Positions 20,280-30,741 of a stretch of 64,000 bases of DNA are shown here, in pieces; the first letter of the stretch is position 1; each line of letters begins with the position of its first letter. Position numbers and translations under genes: made by a program. The notes under the pieces were generated by a model, which made no database searches, was not told the origin of the DNA, and saw only the letters and a list, made by a program, of their open reading frames with translations. The stretch is from Staphylotrichum longicolle (lineage: Eukaryota; Ascomycota; Sordariomycetes; Sordariales; Chaetomiaceae): NCBI GenBank assembly GCA_019096155.1, contig JAHCVI010000001.1:11532001-11596000 (forward strand), read 5' to 3'.

Positions 20280-23200
20280 ATGGAACCCGTTGGCCTTGCC
20301 GTCGGCATCGCTGGCTTGGCCGGCCTCTTCACGACTTGCCTCGAGTGTTTCAACATCGTTCAGCGGGGTCGCTACTTTGGACGCGATCATTCAATCCTGG
20401 AGGCAAAATATGCCAATCAGCGCCTGCGACTGCAGACCTGGGGACGAGCTTGTGGGTTCGCCGACGGGGACAGTCGCACGACCCTGCCCTGGAACGAAGA
20501 TGTCTGGCTCGCGGTTGAGACGACTTTGCATCACATGGTCGACCTTTTCCAGGATCACAACTCCCTGCACAGCCGCTACGGCCTCTTGATGGTTCACCCT
20601 GAGCATGGCAGGACAGCCGCATCCGGGCTACTTGGGGGCTTTGCTTCGAAGGTCCAAATGAGAGCATCACGTTTGATCAGAGCGCATACCGACGTTGATC
20701 TAGCTCCTTGGCCATCCTTTCCGAGGCGTCCGACCGCGCCGGTGGCAGTCCGCTGGGCGATCAATGACCGGCGAAAATTTGCCGACTTGGTTCAGCATTT
20801 GAAGGACTTCAACGACGATCTGGAAGCCCTGACGACCGAGCTAAATGTCCGGCAACGCCAGCGTGACTTGATCCGGGAAGAGGTCGGCAGCATCATTGAC
20901 GTTGAAGAGCTTGAGACCATTGAAGGGGCGCGCATGGGCATCAATGATCCCATTGCAGACGCCGCCAGTCTGCGGTTGTGCCAGATCCACGAGGAGGCCC
21001 AACGCCCTGCCAGTCCTCCGGAGAGAGATGCACCCATTTCGGCGGAAGTGCCATCCGGGGCACCCCCGGTCAGCTCGGCTGGCGCGGAGTGGGAGTTCGT
21101 GGACCAGCCTGTCCCGTTGGGCAATGAGGAGTCCCAAAAACAAGTCTCTCATCAGATCCTGCATAAAGTCTTGTGCGACTCGCAACCTACGATGATCTTT
21201 TTCGACGAGCCCAACTATCAAGACACAAGCGGTACCAATCACCAGTGGTTTGTCATCGACGAATCCAACCCTCTCCAGAACCCGACACCGTTGCATCTAT
21301 CTGGGAAACGGACCCTGCCGAACCTCAGTTCGTACCTCGAACAGAACAATCACCTAGACTTTGTGCTGTTCAAGGAATACACATGTTCTCATGACACCAC
21401 TACCGTCCGCGCGGCAGAATCAACAGAGTCCTCCGTCTACCTTGTGTCCGATGCCTTGTGTTCATCGCTGAAGTCGTTGGGGCTCGAGGCAGATCCGCCC
21501 TCGTTTTGTCCAACCATGGAGCTCCGCTCTCCTTACGAATGGGTCTATCATAACAAGGATTTGATTGATGGATTGTGGTTCCGCAAGTACATGCGAAAAC
21601 AGGACGCTCCTTTGCTGAGAGCGGCTGAAGGTCTCCTGGGTTGCATCCAACAGTGCATGGGGGACCTCTATAAACAGGTTGACGGGTCGAGGGCGGTGAG
21701 ATGGGAAACTTTGCCGCTGATTTTTGTAAGTCTTCCAAGTTGTTGTTCAAGGTCTCACCCAAGAGCGAGTAACTTACAGGTCCTTGAAGCCCCCAGGGGG
21801 GCTTGTCATCGAGCGGGATTATAAGGGTGACGACGACGATCGAGCCTTTCTGCAAATTGGACCCGCCCACTTCACGCGCACTACCGATAAAGAGAGCGCA
21901 GAAGTCCTCGAAATCACCGTCACAGACAGATTAGACAAGTGGGATTCCCGACCGCTCCTTTCCGGTCCCTATCTGCACAAGATACGGAAGCTTCATATCC
22001 CTTGTTCCTATTTCGACAATTCTGAGCAATACATTCACAATCTACCCATCTGCCCATACAAGCGGGCAGACAATGATACGCAAAAGTACCTGGCTCAAAG
22101 AGGGAGAAAGTACGAGACATTGGCCACGGGTTCGCATTGGGTCACATACCAGCCAGAAAGCGCTACAGGTTTGGCAGATGCAAGTGCCCCTCCGCGATTC
22201 AGTACGGTAGCGGTTGCTTTACTGACCATGTGGGAGATACTCAGGGACTTGACCAGTATATCATCGACACGGAGGAATACGAACGTCTTCACGGGGCCCC
22301 AATCACGTCCGTGGAAGAACGGCTAACGGATTTTGAAACTCTCGACGACCATCAAGAATGGTGGTTTTGGACCAAGTCAGAGAGACAGAAGAACTTAGAA
22401 CTCATGGATGAGCAAGAATACTGGGAGCGGGAGCGGGCCGCGTATGGAGACTTCGAAGAAGACAGGGAGGACGAGGAGTGGCGAAGAAGACGTGCGTTCT
22501 TCACGTGCCAGCCACATATGATCTATGGCTTCCGCCTCCGCGACCACAGCTGGGAGACGTTGTTGGTGCGCCACGTCAGGTTGGTGCAGCAGAAATGGGG
22601 CCCTTGGCAAGAATTGGTTGTTGGTGAGAAACAAAAAGCAACCCTCGAACGCCTGCTGATAACGGCACGCGGGAACAACTGGGTTATGACAACATTTGGC
22701 CCGAGAAAGCCGGCAAAGTTCTTCATGACTTTCCGTGGGCCAGCTGGCAGCGAGGCCATAGACGCCGTGTCGATCATGACCAAGAGCCCGCTCTGTCGTG
22801 TGCTCATCTCGGCGGAGACTCTACCCGGCTTTGCTGACAGAATCCGCCAACACATCGCGCCGCTCACACGCCGATGGCGATGCGTTGTGGTCATCGAGGA
22901 CCTGCTCGGGGTTTGCTACGCGCAAAGCCAACACCGAGAAAGTCACAACGCTACCCTGACTCCATTACTGCGGTTTCTCGACACCTTCAAGGGCCTCGTC
23001 ATCCTGTCCTTGCCGGACGAGCATGTGCAACTTGATCGGAGGATCGACGAGAGGGTGTGCGCCAACTTTCACTTCCAGCTCAGGGACGCGACCCCAGCTT
23101 GTCGCCAGACCCTCTGGAAGCAATATATCAAGAGGTGCACGGGTCGCGAGCAGAGTGACGGGAATCTCAGTCCCGAAGAGGAGAAGCACATCGACAAGCT

Positions 23201-23405
23201 TGCGACGATCGAGTTGTCATGGGACGCGATCCGTTCACTGGTTAACGCTGCCACCCGTCTTGTGGATTGCGCAGACTTCATAAATTGGGATCTTCTCCGC
23301 GAGATTAACTGGGACCTTCTCCTCGACTTAGCAGAGAAGAAGGCTTCACACTTGTCACCACCAGCCGTGGCAAGATTAGGGCATGAGGAGGGAGGTGGCG
23401 GCTGA
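20280..23405 (+). CDS. HeLo-domain protein fused to a degenerate AAA ATPase module
   Basis: The start at 20280 begins MEPVGLAVGIAGLAGLFTTC, typical of the HeLo (prion-inhibition and propagation) domain found in fungal cell-death and incompatibility proteins. After about 300 residues comes the N-terminal region of a fungal AAA family (YEWVYHNKDLIDGLWF, then PPGGLVIERDYK), and then the AAA module. The expected Walker A GxxGxGKT reads GPAGSEAI near residue 776, without the Lys, and Walker B reads VVVIEDLLG, with the usual DE reversed. Likely exons are 20280-21725, 21790-22168 and 22237-23405 (997 residues). The first junction is uncertain: the obvious GTAAGT-CAG intron at 21726-21779 leaves the frame one base off, so I use the AAG at 21789. 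Confidence 0.75.
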
Positions 23406-24317
23406 AAGCTGTGTAAGACGCGTGCATCCTCCGAAGATGGCCCCCGCCGCGCGCCATGTCCCTGGTCTCGAAATGATTGAGACACTCTTTGGGCTTGTGG
23501 TGTGCAAGAACCGGAAGTTCCGTGCGGATCATAGGTGAGAAACGCCGATCATTGTGACGGCATGACAGTCCGCTGACCTCGTGCATCCCGAGAAGACCAA
23601 CTTGCGCAACAAGACCACTTCAACTGAGGAGACCCGGATCTTGCCCGAGTATATTATGGGATCAGCCAATCTCACCGAAGGAATACCAGGAAGCAGGTCG
23701 TTTACAAAACGTGGAGCCGGGTTCTCAAGATGCCGATCCCCGGGGGCCCTCACAATTGTCTCGCCTCCTGAGAGCTGCTGCTGAACTCACGGCATCCTTG
23801 GTCTCAGCGTGCACAAGTTGTAAGGTCGTGCTGAATCGACCATTCACATTCGTACAAGAGATACCGGCTGGGATCCCGGGTGGCAGAGCTTCCGGCTCGA
23901 GTTCACGCCAGCTTCCTCTTTCGAGGACGCACAGCCACTGATCCCAGCTGGCTTCCTGTCAGCACCATGCTCCACCAGGATTCGACGCCAGTTTTGCGAA
24001 CTGAGACACACCACAAAGATGTTGTTGGAACGTTTGATGTTACTTGCAAGGGGTTTCTGCAGACTCAGTTGAAGTGATATAGGTGGGCCGAAGGAACGGA
24101 GGGAATCCGCGAGACGGTTACACCGCCATGACGCATATCATGACCACCTGCGCGTGTACATAACTACACGAAGAACAGCAGAGGTGCCCATTTGACGGAA
24201 ATTTGGCATCTCGTTCAAGATATGCACCCAGAGACCGGACCGGACTTGAGATTCAGCTGCACGTTATTCTTCCCACATCAGATTTTTGTTGCTTGACTCG
24301 AGTTCTTCCCCAGCATC
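23406..24317. other. Intergenic stretch
   Basis: 0.9 kb between two genes on the same strand, with the alcohol dehydrogenase promoter at its right end. Short open frames show no similarity to anything I recognise. Confidence 0.5.
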
Positions 24318-25506
24318 ATGCATCTCACCGAAACCAACCAGGCGGGCGGCACTAGTACCAACCAAAAGACCATGCGCGCGGTCGTCTGGGAAGGCAAGCC
24401 CTACGAGATGGCGGTCCGCGACGTCCCTCGTCCCAAGATCAAACACCCCACAGACGCCATCGTGCGCATCACCACCGCTGCGATCTGCGGATCGGACCTA
24501 CACACCTACCACGGCGTCTTGGGAAGCAAGACTCCGCCCTGGCAGATGGGCCACGAGTGCGTGGGCGTCGTGTGCGCCACGGGCGACGCCACGACGCACT
24601 TCAAGGTCGGAGACAGAGTTCTCGTTCCCGGCGGAGGCGATCCGGGTTTTTATTCAGTGAACAAGAACTTTGAAGACCAGGGGGTGTGGTATGGAGAAGG
24701 GCCGGACTATGGATCCGACGGGGGATCGCAGGCCGAGTACCTCCGCGTCCCGTTCGCGGATCACTCCCTCGTTGCCATACCCGATGACGACTCCTCCGAC
24801 CTCGAGTGGCTCTTTCTCACCGATATCTTCATTACGGCCTGGACTGGACTCAACTTCGCGCGGTTCGAGGCCGGCGACGTGGTGGCCATCTTCGGCGCCG
24901 GGCCTGTCGGTCTCATGTGCGCCTACGCTGCCATTCTCCGCGGGGCATCGAGGGTCTACTCGATCGACCACGTCCGCGACCGGCTTGACAAGGCCAAATC
25001 GATCGGCGCTATTCCCATCGATTTCACCTCAAAGGATGGCACGGCGAGTGAGCAGATCCTGCGCCGTGAACCCCACGGCGTCGAGCGGACTGTGGACTGC
25101 ATCGGCCAGGAATGCCTCAACCACCACCTCAAACCACAGCAAAACTACGTCATTCAGGAGGCCATCCGGGTCACCAAGTTCTGCGGAGGGATCGGAGTTC
25201 TGGGGGTCTACGCTTCGCTAGGCAAATCGGCTGGGACACCGCGGGGTGATCTGATGCACAAGGAGCTGTCGGTCTCGATCCCGGACGTGTGGATCAAGAA
25301 CTTGAGCATAGGGTCTGGCAGTGTCGGCCCTTACTTCTATGACGTCTTGCCCAAGGCGTTTGAGCTAATCAAGAGCGGAAAGGCGCAGCTGGGCTGGATT
25401 GTGACATCTGAGATTGGAAATCGAGGACGCCCCGGAGGCGTACGACCGGTTTGACAAGAAGTTGGAGATTAAGGTTGTCATTCGGTTCCCTCGACGCGGG
25501 GAGTAG
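24318..25506 (+). CDS. Medium-chain zinc-type alcohol dehydrogenase, frameshifted near its C-terminus
   Basis: A zinc-dependent MDR of the formaldehyde-dehydrogenase-like class. The catalytic zinc ligands are Cys in AAICGSDLH and His-Glu in GHECVG; the cofactor loop is GAGPVGLM. The structural-zinc lobe lacks the four Cys (VPGGGDPGFYSVN instead), as in some fungal subfamilies. Uninterrupted reading ends early at 25454. Moving one base at about 25416 (GG where one G fits) continues into IEDAPEAYDRFDKKLEIKVV, the normal C-terminal end, with the stop at 25506. An in-frame ATG at 24372 (MRAVVWEG) is an alternative start. The break is either real or a sequencing error. No intron. Confidence 0.85.
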
Positions 25507-25972
25507 TTGTCCGCATGGTTTGAGGCGTGGCTAACAAGGGGGTCGGTGTTGATCGGAGAAGCAGCTCCGGGAGATTGGGGGAACATTGCTGGTGAAGTTT
25601 CCGTGGAAGGCAACGTGGAGGTGTATGCGATATCTCACATGTTAGGCACTAGGTACATGGTGCGTATGCGACAAGATGCCAAAATATGAGGGAATCCTGG
25701 AAAGAATTGGCCAACATCAACTGAGTCAGCGCTTGAAGGATTCCTCGGTAGTCGGCGCCAAGCAGAGTGTCGCTTGGAGGATTCGCTTTCGGGCTTGGCC
25801 GTATTCGTATTCGCATCAGACTTACACAGAAACCTCCCTTATCCATTACTGCCCCAGACGTGATATATTGACTGATGAGCCCCTCGGGAACATACTTGAC
25901 TCTGCATTTAATTGGGGTTCGCAGCTTGCTTCATCCCGTTCCCGTCGTTACATGTCTTTCTGAACCAGCAAG
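25507..25972. other. Intergenic stretch
   Basis: 3' flank of the dehydrogenase and upstream region of the decayed hydrolase. No supported feature. Confidence 0.5.
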
Positions 25973-26959
25973 ATGACACCTCCCGCCGCCCCTTCAAGTC
26001 ACTGTCCACCCCTTTCCCTCGCCGACCCCCTCCTCGTGCGCCTACGAGCGCGGCTCACCGTTTGCTCAGAATGCACTCATCTTTATTGGCGGGCTGACAA
26101 GCGGCCCTCACTCAACAGACCTCACCTTCCTGGTCATCATGCTGGAGCAGACGCCTCCTTGGATTATCCTCTGGGAAGCTGTGGGCCGGCTATTCCAGCC
26201 TCGCAAACGACGTGGAAGACACGGCTGCTTTGGTGACATACCTGCGGAAGATGGGAAAGAAGAAGATTGTCCTGATTGGGGCGTCATCTGGTATGTTTAC
26301 CTCTTCCTCTTCGTCATCGTCTGGCAGTCAACGTGCCGCTCACCCTGAGCCATGCAGGGTGCCAGGCCTGCCTCGAGTACACCAAGCGCGACAAGTATCA
26401 CAGTCCACCAGTGGACGCGTACATTCTCACCAGCCCTGTCTCGGACCGCGAGTCAGCCTTCCTGTTCATGTCGCCTGAGGAGTTGGCACAGAGTGTCCAG
26501 GTGGCGAAGGGCATAATTGAGAAAGGGCAGGAGAGTGAGATCATGCCGCGGGAGTTTATCCCGTTTGTGTTTTCTACGCCTGTTACGGCGTACAGGTGGC
26601 ATTCGCTCGCTGCCGAAGGGTCAGCGACATCTTCCCTGCGTCTCTGAGCTCGCCTTGCCGCTGACACTCGGCGTAGTGGCGATGATGATTACTTCTCGTC
26701 TGACCTTTCCGACGCCAAACTTGCTGCCACGTTCGGTAGGATTGACAAGCCGGTGCTCATCTTGCCGGCCGGTGAAGACGAGATGGTGCCGCCAACGGTG
26801 AATAGGGAGGGTCTGCTGAGGAGGTCGATGGCCGCGTGCGGAGAGGGAGTGGTGAGCGGTTTGTCTGGGCTTGTTCCTGGCGCTGACCATGTTGTGTCGA
26901 AACCAGAAGCACAGAAGTATGTTGCACAGCGCGTCAGTGAGTTTTTGTTGGGCATTTGA
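25973..26959 (+). pseudogene. DUF1749-type alpha/beta hydrolase, N-terminal part scrambled
   Basis: Similarity to the fungal DUF1749 serine-hydrolase family is clear from NALIFIGGLTSGPHSTDL, the nucleophile elbow GASSG and the later SPVSDRE, KPVLILPAGEDEMVP and ADHVV segments. Two introns splice cleanly: 26291-26357 (GTATGT-CAG) and 26620-26676 (GTCAGC-TAG). The first exon does not: the ATG at 25973 is out of frame with the NALIFIGG part, and between about 26160 and 26190 the reading passes through three frames while about seven residues of the family's usual SSYSG region are missing. The C-terminal two thirds are intact. A decayed gene is the simplest reading; local sequence error is possible. 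Confidence 0.75.
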
Positions 26960-27107
26960 GGCTAGGGGTCAAGATGTGAATGAATACTCTAATCCCATAA
27001 ACTTGCAATCGTTAAACCGCAAATTATGGAATTGAACCCTGCGTCTGTCCCGATCCAGTTCACATTTCCTCCCAACTGTGAGTTGTCGCTTGCTCGCCGA
27101 CCTTGTC

Positions 27108-27842
27108 TCATTCTTGTGTGTCTTTCCCTTCGGTCTTCACCTGTGTACCGCCATCCCCATCTTCACGCTCCCACGCCGGGGGCAGTCGGCTGCCCATTTG
27201 CAGCTCCCACAGCGCACGGTCAAAACGCCCTGCCTTGAGAGCTCCCGCATCTCCGGCATACATGAAGGTCCTGCCATATGCGGAATTTCCCCCTTCTTCC
27301 CCACCCAGACCATCAGTAAAATGAATCTTGCAGGGGGCCAGAATATAGGCATTGGTTTCGTAATAGGCCAGCTTGTACTCATGGTCGGCAGATTCGACCA
27401 AGTAAGCGGCACCCGTCACCTCTGTGCCTTGTTGGCCCTCAATGAGGGCCTTGTATTGACCCCAGTTGGCGAGCTCGTAACCGTAAACCTTTGCAGGGCG
27501 GAGGACCGGCTCTGCCTCAAGGCCGAGGACGTCCTTGAGGATGTTGTGTTTCATCAGGGTGCCGTAGAAGAAGTAGTGGATGGGCTTATAGACAAACGTC
27601 GACGGCTTCGGTCTCTGTAACAGATAGTCGTCCGGCATGCAAGCCAGCTTGTCAAGGTACGGGGACTGCCGGGCTGCATGTTGTTGACTAACGGTAGTAG
27701 TCGGCGCAGTCGGACATGCGCTGACCAATAGGCGCGGGAGAGGAGGCGGGGGCGGAGGCGGAGGCGGATCTGTGTCGACACTCTTGGTCGAGCTAAAAAC
27801 GGGTGAGTTGGATTCGGACATGGGGGCGTCTTGTGTTTTCAA
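27108..27842 (-). CDS. Gamma-glutamylcyclotransferase-like (AIG2/GGCT fold) protein
   Basis: A single exon of 244 residues; ATG at 27821 (MSESNS) is an alternative start. The core begins HYFFYGTLMKHNILKDVLGL, where YGTL is the substrate-loop motif of the AIG2/GGCT fold, and continues with GYELANWGQYKALIEG and YETNAY, where the family keeps a catalytic Glu. The N-terminal 90 residues are low-complexity and include a run of nine Pro. Proteins of this fold cleave gamma-glutamyl amines or peptides, but many fungal copies have no proven reaction. The C-terminal tail is charged. The gene is convergent with the hydrolase pseudogene and divergent from the receptor locus. Confidence 0.85.
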   Translation of the reverse strand: MKTQDAPMSESNSPVFSSTKSVDTDPPPPPPPPPLPRLLVSACPTAPTTTVSQQHAARQSPYLDKLACMPDDYLLQRPKPSTFVYKPIHYFFYGTLMKHNILKDVLGLEAEPVLRPAKVYGYELANWGQYKALIEGQQGTEVTGAAYLVESADHEYKLAYYETNAYILAPCKIHFTDGLGGEEGGNSAYGRTFMYAGDAGALKAGRFDRALWELQMGSRLPPAWEREDGDGGTQVKTEGKDTQE

Positions 27843-28670
27843 TAACTTTAATCAAGGGGTCCGAGCGTGGGGGGAGCCAGACGCGGGGTGTGTCATGGCC
27901 ACTACCAAGTTCCTGTGCGGTATGTTGACAGTTGAACGCGGAGCGGAGACAAAAGGTTGGCCACCGGTTTGGCCAGCTCACAAGGCATACAATACAGTAT
28001 GGGCTGCTGTGAGGTGGGGTCGCGGGCCAATGCGACGCCCCTTGACCTGACTTGCCTGAGTAAGGTACCCTTAGGTCTAGAGTCCACGGGCGTTGACACA
28101 AGCAAACAACTCTTACTAGAGGTCAAAATGAGTACAGCAACTCGTGATTTATGCTGACGTTTTTTGAGATCCGATAGCTGGGAGTTGTCACAGTATAACG
28201 CCAATTACCACCCAGCGTATTTGCACAGTAGTAGTTGGGAAAGTACCTAAATATAGTACTTGGGTTATGTGAATGATACTGGCATTCTTGGCAATTCGAA
28301 AGATATCACCACGACCAGGAGAGAGCTATTTTCATACACAGACAGAACATTCTCAGGAATAATACCAGCTGCGACGCCTCAGGTTGGATTTCCATCAAGT
28401 TCGAGGATACTACGCCACATCTCAGCCGGGATCTCAATCCGGACAAGTGCAGCCCTCTTCATTTGGATTCGCTGGAAGTTCCCGGAATGAAGAACCAGGC
28501 GCACACCGAGCGGCGCTGCGGCTGAGAAAACCCCGCAGGGGCTGACGAAGACAACGACGGCAAGACACATCTCACTTCTCATTCCTCCATTGAGACATAT
28601 AGCGGCCAAGAAGCGTTCGTCCGTTGTCTGTCGTCCTATTGCGTATACAAGATAGACTTCGGCAGACTCG
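27843..28670. other. Bidirectional intergenic region
   Basis: 0.8 kb between the divergent GGCT-like and esterase-domain genes. A frame at 28825-28379 on the minus strand is antisense to the first exon and has no support. Confidence 0.5.
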
Positions 28671-29800
28671 ATGGCCTCGCAGCTCCTCTGGGGTGGCGGC
28701 GAAGAACCAGATGCAGAGTGAGTCGCTGACCCCGCCCCAGCTTCAGCTTCCAGACGACGCCTGCTAATCTTGGACTGCCAAAGCATCTGGTTTGTACACG
28801 GGCTGAGAGGGAATCTGATCGACACATGGTCATCCGGTCAGTCCTGGGATAAAACTGTCGTTGTAACACGCTCCCCTAACTGGCACCTACCAACAGGGAA
28901 TGTCTGTTGGCCTCGAGACCTGCTCAAGGACGACGCCCCGACATGTCGCATCTTCACCTGGGGCTATGACTCCAGCGTCGCCAATATCACCCAAGCTGCG
29001 AGCCATGCGACCATCTTTGGTCACTCTGAGAGTCTTCTCCAGGACATCTGCCTGTCCCGAACAAGCAAAGACGAGGCCGAGAGACCACTCGTGTTTGTTG
29101 GTCACAGCCTGGGCGGCCTGGTGATCAAAGAAGCTCTGATTCGGTCATCGGAGTACTACTTCAATGAGCAAGACGAGGAACTTGGCGCCGTGTACGCCTG
29201 CACCAAGGGAATCGTATTCCTCGGCACGCCTCACCGTGGCAGTGAGCTCACGCCGTACGGCCACATTGTAGCCAAGGTGGCCAAGCTTCTCCTCCGGAAT
29301 CCAAACGACAAGTTGATCTCGTTGTTGGAAACCGAGTCTCCCATCCTAGAGCGTCAGCGGAGGTCATTTGCCAGCATTAGTAAGGACATTGGTCTTGCTT
29401 GCGTCATCGAGGAACTCCCAACCGCCTTAGGGATTGTCAGTGTTCTTTGAACTTGCTTGGCTACGCATCACCTACTAATGAGAGTCGACAGGTTGTGCCG
29501 GAGTGGTCGGCCACGATTGATGGATTCAACGTCAAATACCAACAGGTCCCCGCCAACCATATGGACATGTGCAAGTTTGCAACTCGGGAGGAGATCGGGT
29601 ACAAGCGAGTGGTTTTCTTGCTCAAGAACATTCTTAAGAGAAAGTTCCATGGTAAGTCTCGCTCCCAGGCACCACAACAGACAACATCCGCGCCTGGGCC
29701 TGCACGGGGGCCGGCGCCGCAAGCAAACCTTCTTGTCGCTCCCGAGGCTCGGGGGGGACAGCCTGAGCACCAGTATGAGATGGAGATCGAGGAAGCATAA
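28671..29800 (+). CDS. Serine-esterase (SesB-like) domain of a NOD-like receptor locus
   Basis: Exons 28671-28717, 28784-28836, 28897-29435 and 29492 onward join in phase. The product opens MASQLLWGGGEEPDADIWFV and has VHGLRG, the nucleophile elbow GHSLGG, the GTPHRGS segment and a final His in ANHMDM, the alpha/beta-hydrolase domain that heads many fungal NOD-like receptors. After KNILKRKFH the frame either runs on to a stop at 29800, giving a stand-alone protein, or is spliced at the GTAAGT at 29652 towards the NACHT region downstream. I consider it part of one receptor gene with the next two entries. Its likely role is in non-self recognition and cell death, inferred from architecture. Confidence 0.8.
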
Positions 29801-30021
29801 TGCCTGAAGCACCAGTTTGGGTGCGCCATGTATGCTTAGGTCTGTCGGTGCACGGCTCAAGACACAGGATGTTTTCTGGCTTTCCCAACAGCAGTGCCAG
29901 TTCCTTCAAAGTGATGCAGCCTTGGTAATGACACTTGTCTCTTTCAGCTAGGCACAGGTTTACGACTTCATGGTAAACGGTGTGTTTGCCTACACAATCC
30001 CTGGCTCTTCGTGTTACTAGT

Positions 30022-30741
30022 TCTGACGCTCAAAACTCAGCTCTCTTGATGAGCCTTCGATTTCCAACCATGGACTCGCGCGAAGATGCCCTGGACCCCG
30101 CCCACAGGAACACTTTGACTGGATCATGGAGCAGCGGGACGCTTCTACCGCCGAACCGCCGTCACCATTTCTTGATTGGCTCTCTACCGAAGAATCCATC
30201 TTTTGGCTTAGCGGAAAGGCTGGGGTCGGGGAAGTCGACATTGATGAAGTTTTTGGTAACCCATCGAACATGGATACAGTTCTGCAAAACGCTTTCCCGA
30301 CAAGACAGTCCTCGTCGCCTGGCACTATCTGTTCGAGCGAGGCAAAGACCCCTTCAGAAATCCGAGAAGGACTCCTTCGCCACCTTTTACACCACTTTAT
30401 CTTCCAGAGTCCGTTACTAGCCAAGCCGATTTTCCGGCAAAAGGTCACCCGCACCTTCAATTACGGAAAGACATGGTCATGGGAAGAGCTGAAGATGGCG
30501 CTCCAGGCCGTGTTGGAGGAGAAGCCGCCAAACTTTGAGCTCATCTTCTTCGTTGACGGGCTCGACGAATACCGGCCCATGGAGAAGTTGTCCGGCCCGA
30601 GACGAGCGTCGTGGATAATGATGATGATGATGACGCCGACGAAGACCCCAGTTCACAACGAGCGAGAACCATCGCCGGCGGCCACCAAGACATTGCGGAT
30701 CTAGTCCTCAAGTTTTCCGATTCGACAACGTCAAGGTCGTC
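30022..30741 (+). pseudogene. NACHT-type nucleotide-binding region of the receptor, broken by several one-base shifts
   Basis: All pieces of a fungal NACHT region are visible but in changing frames: SLRFPTMDSREDALDPAH, then FDWIMEQ and FLDWLSTEESIFWLSGKAG, then GKSTLMKFLV, then FPDKTVLVAWHYLFERGKDP, then REGLLRHLLHHFIFQSPLL up to FELIFFVDGLDEY (Walker B), then LVLKFSD. At least five or six one-base changes are needed to join them. Some lie in base runs: a short T-run near 30113, a G-run of four at 30222-30225 splitting the P-loop, and a T-run at 30721-30722. Exon borders between 29652 and 30040 are not clear. The downstream frame from 30742 is clean. Confidence 0.8.

Noticed and set aside
28837..28896. 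Reading 60 in-frame bases of the esterase gene as exon
   Set aside because: They carry GTCAGT and CAACAG splice sites, and removal restores the family's usual spacing between VHGLRG and WPRDLL.
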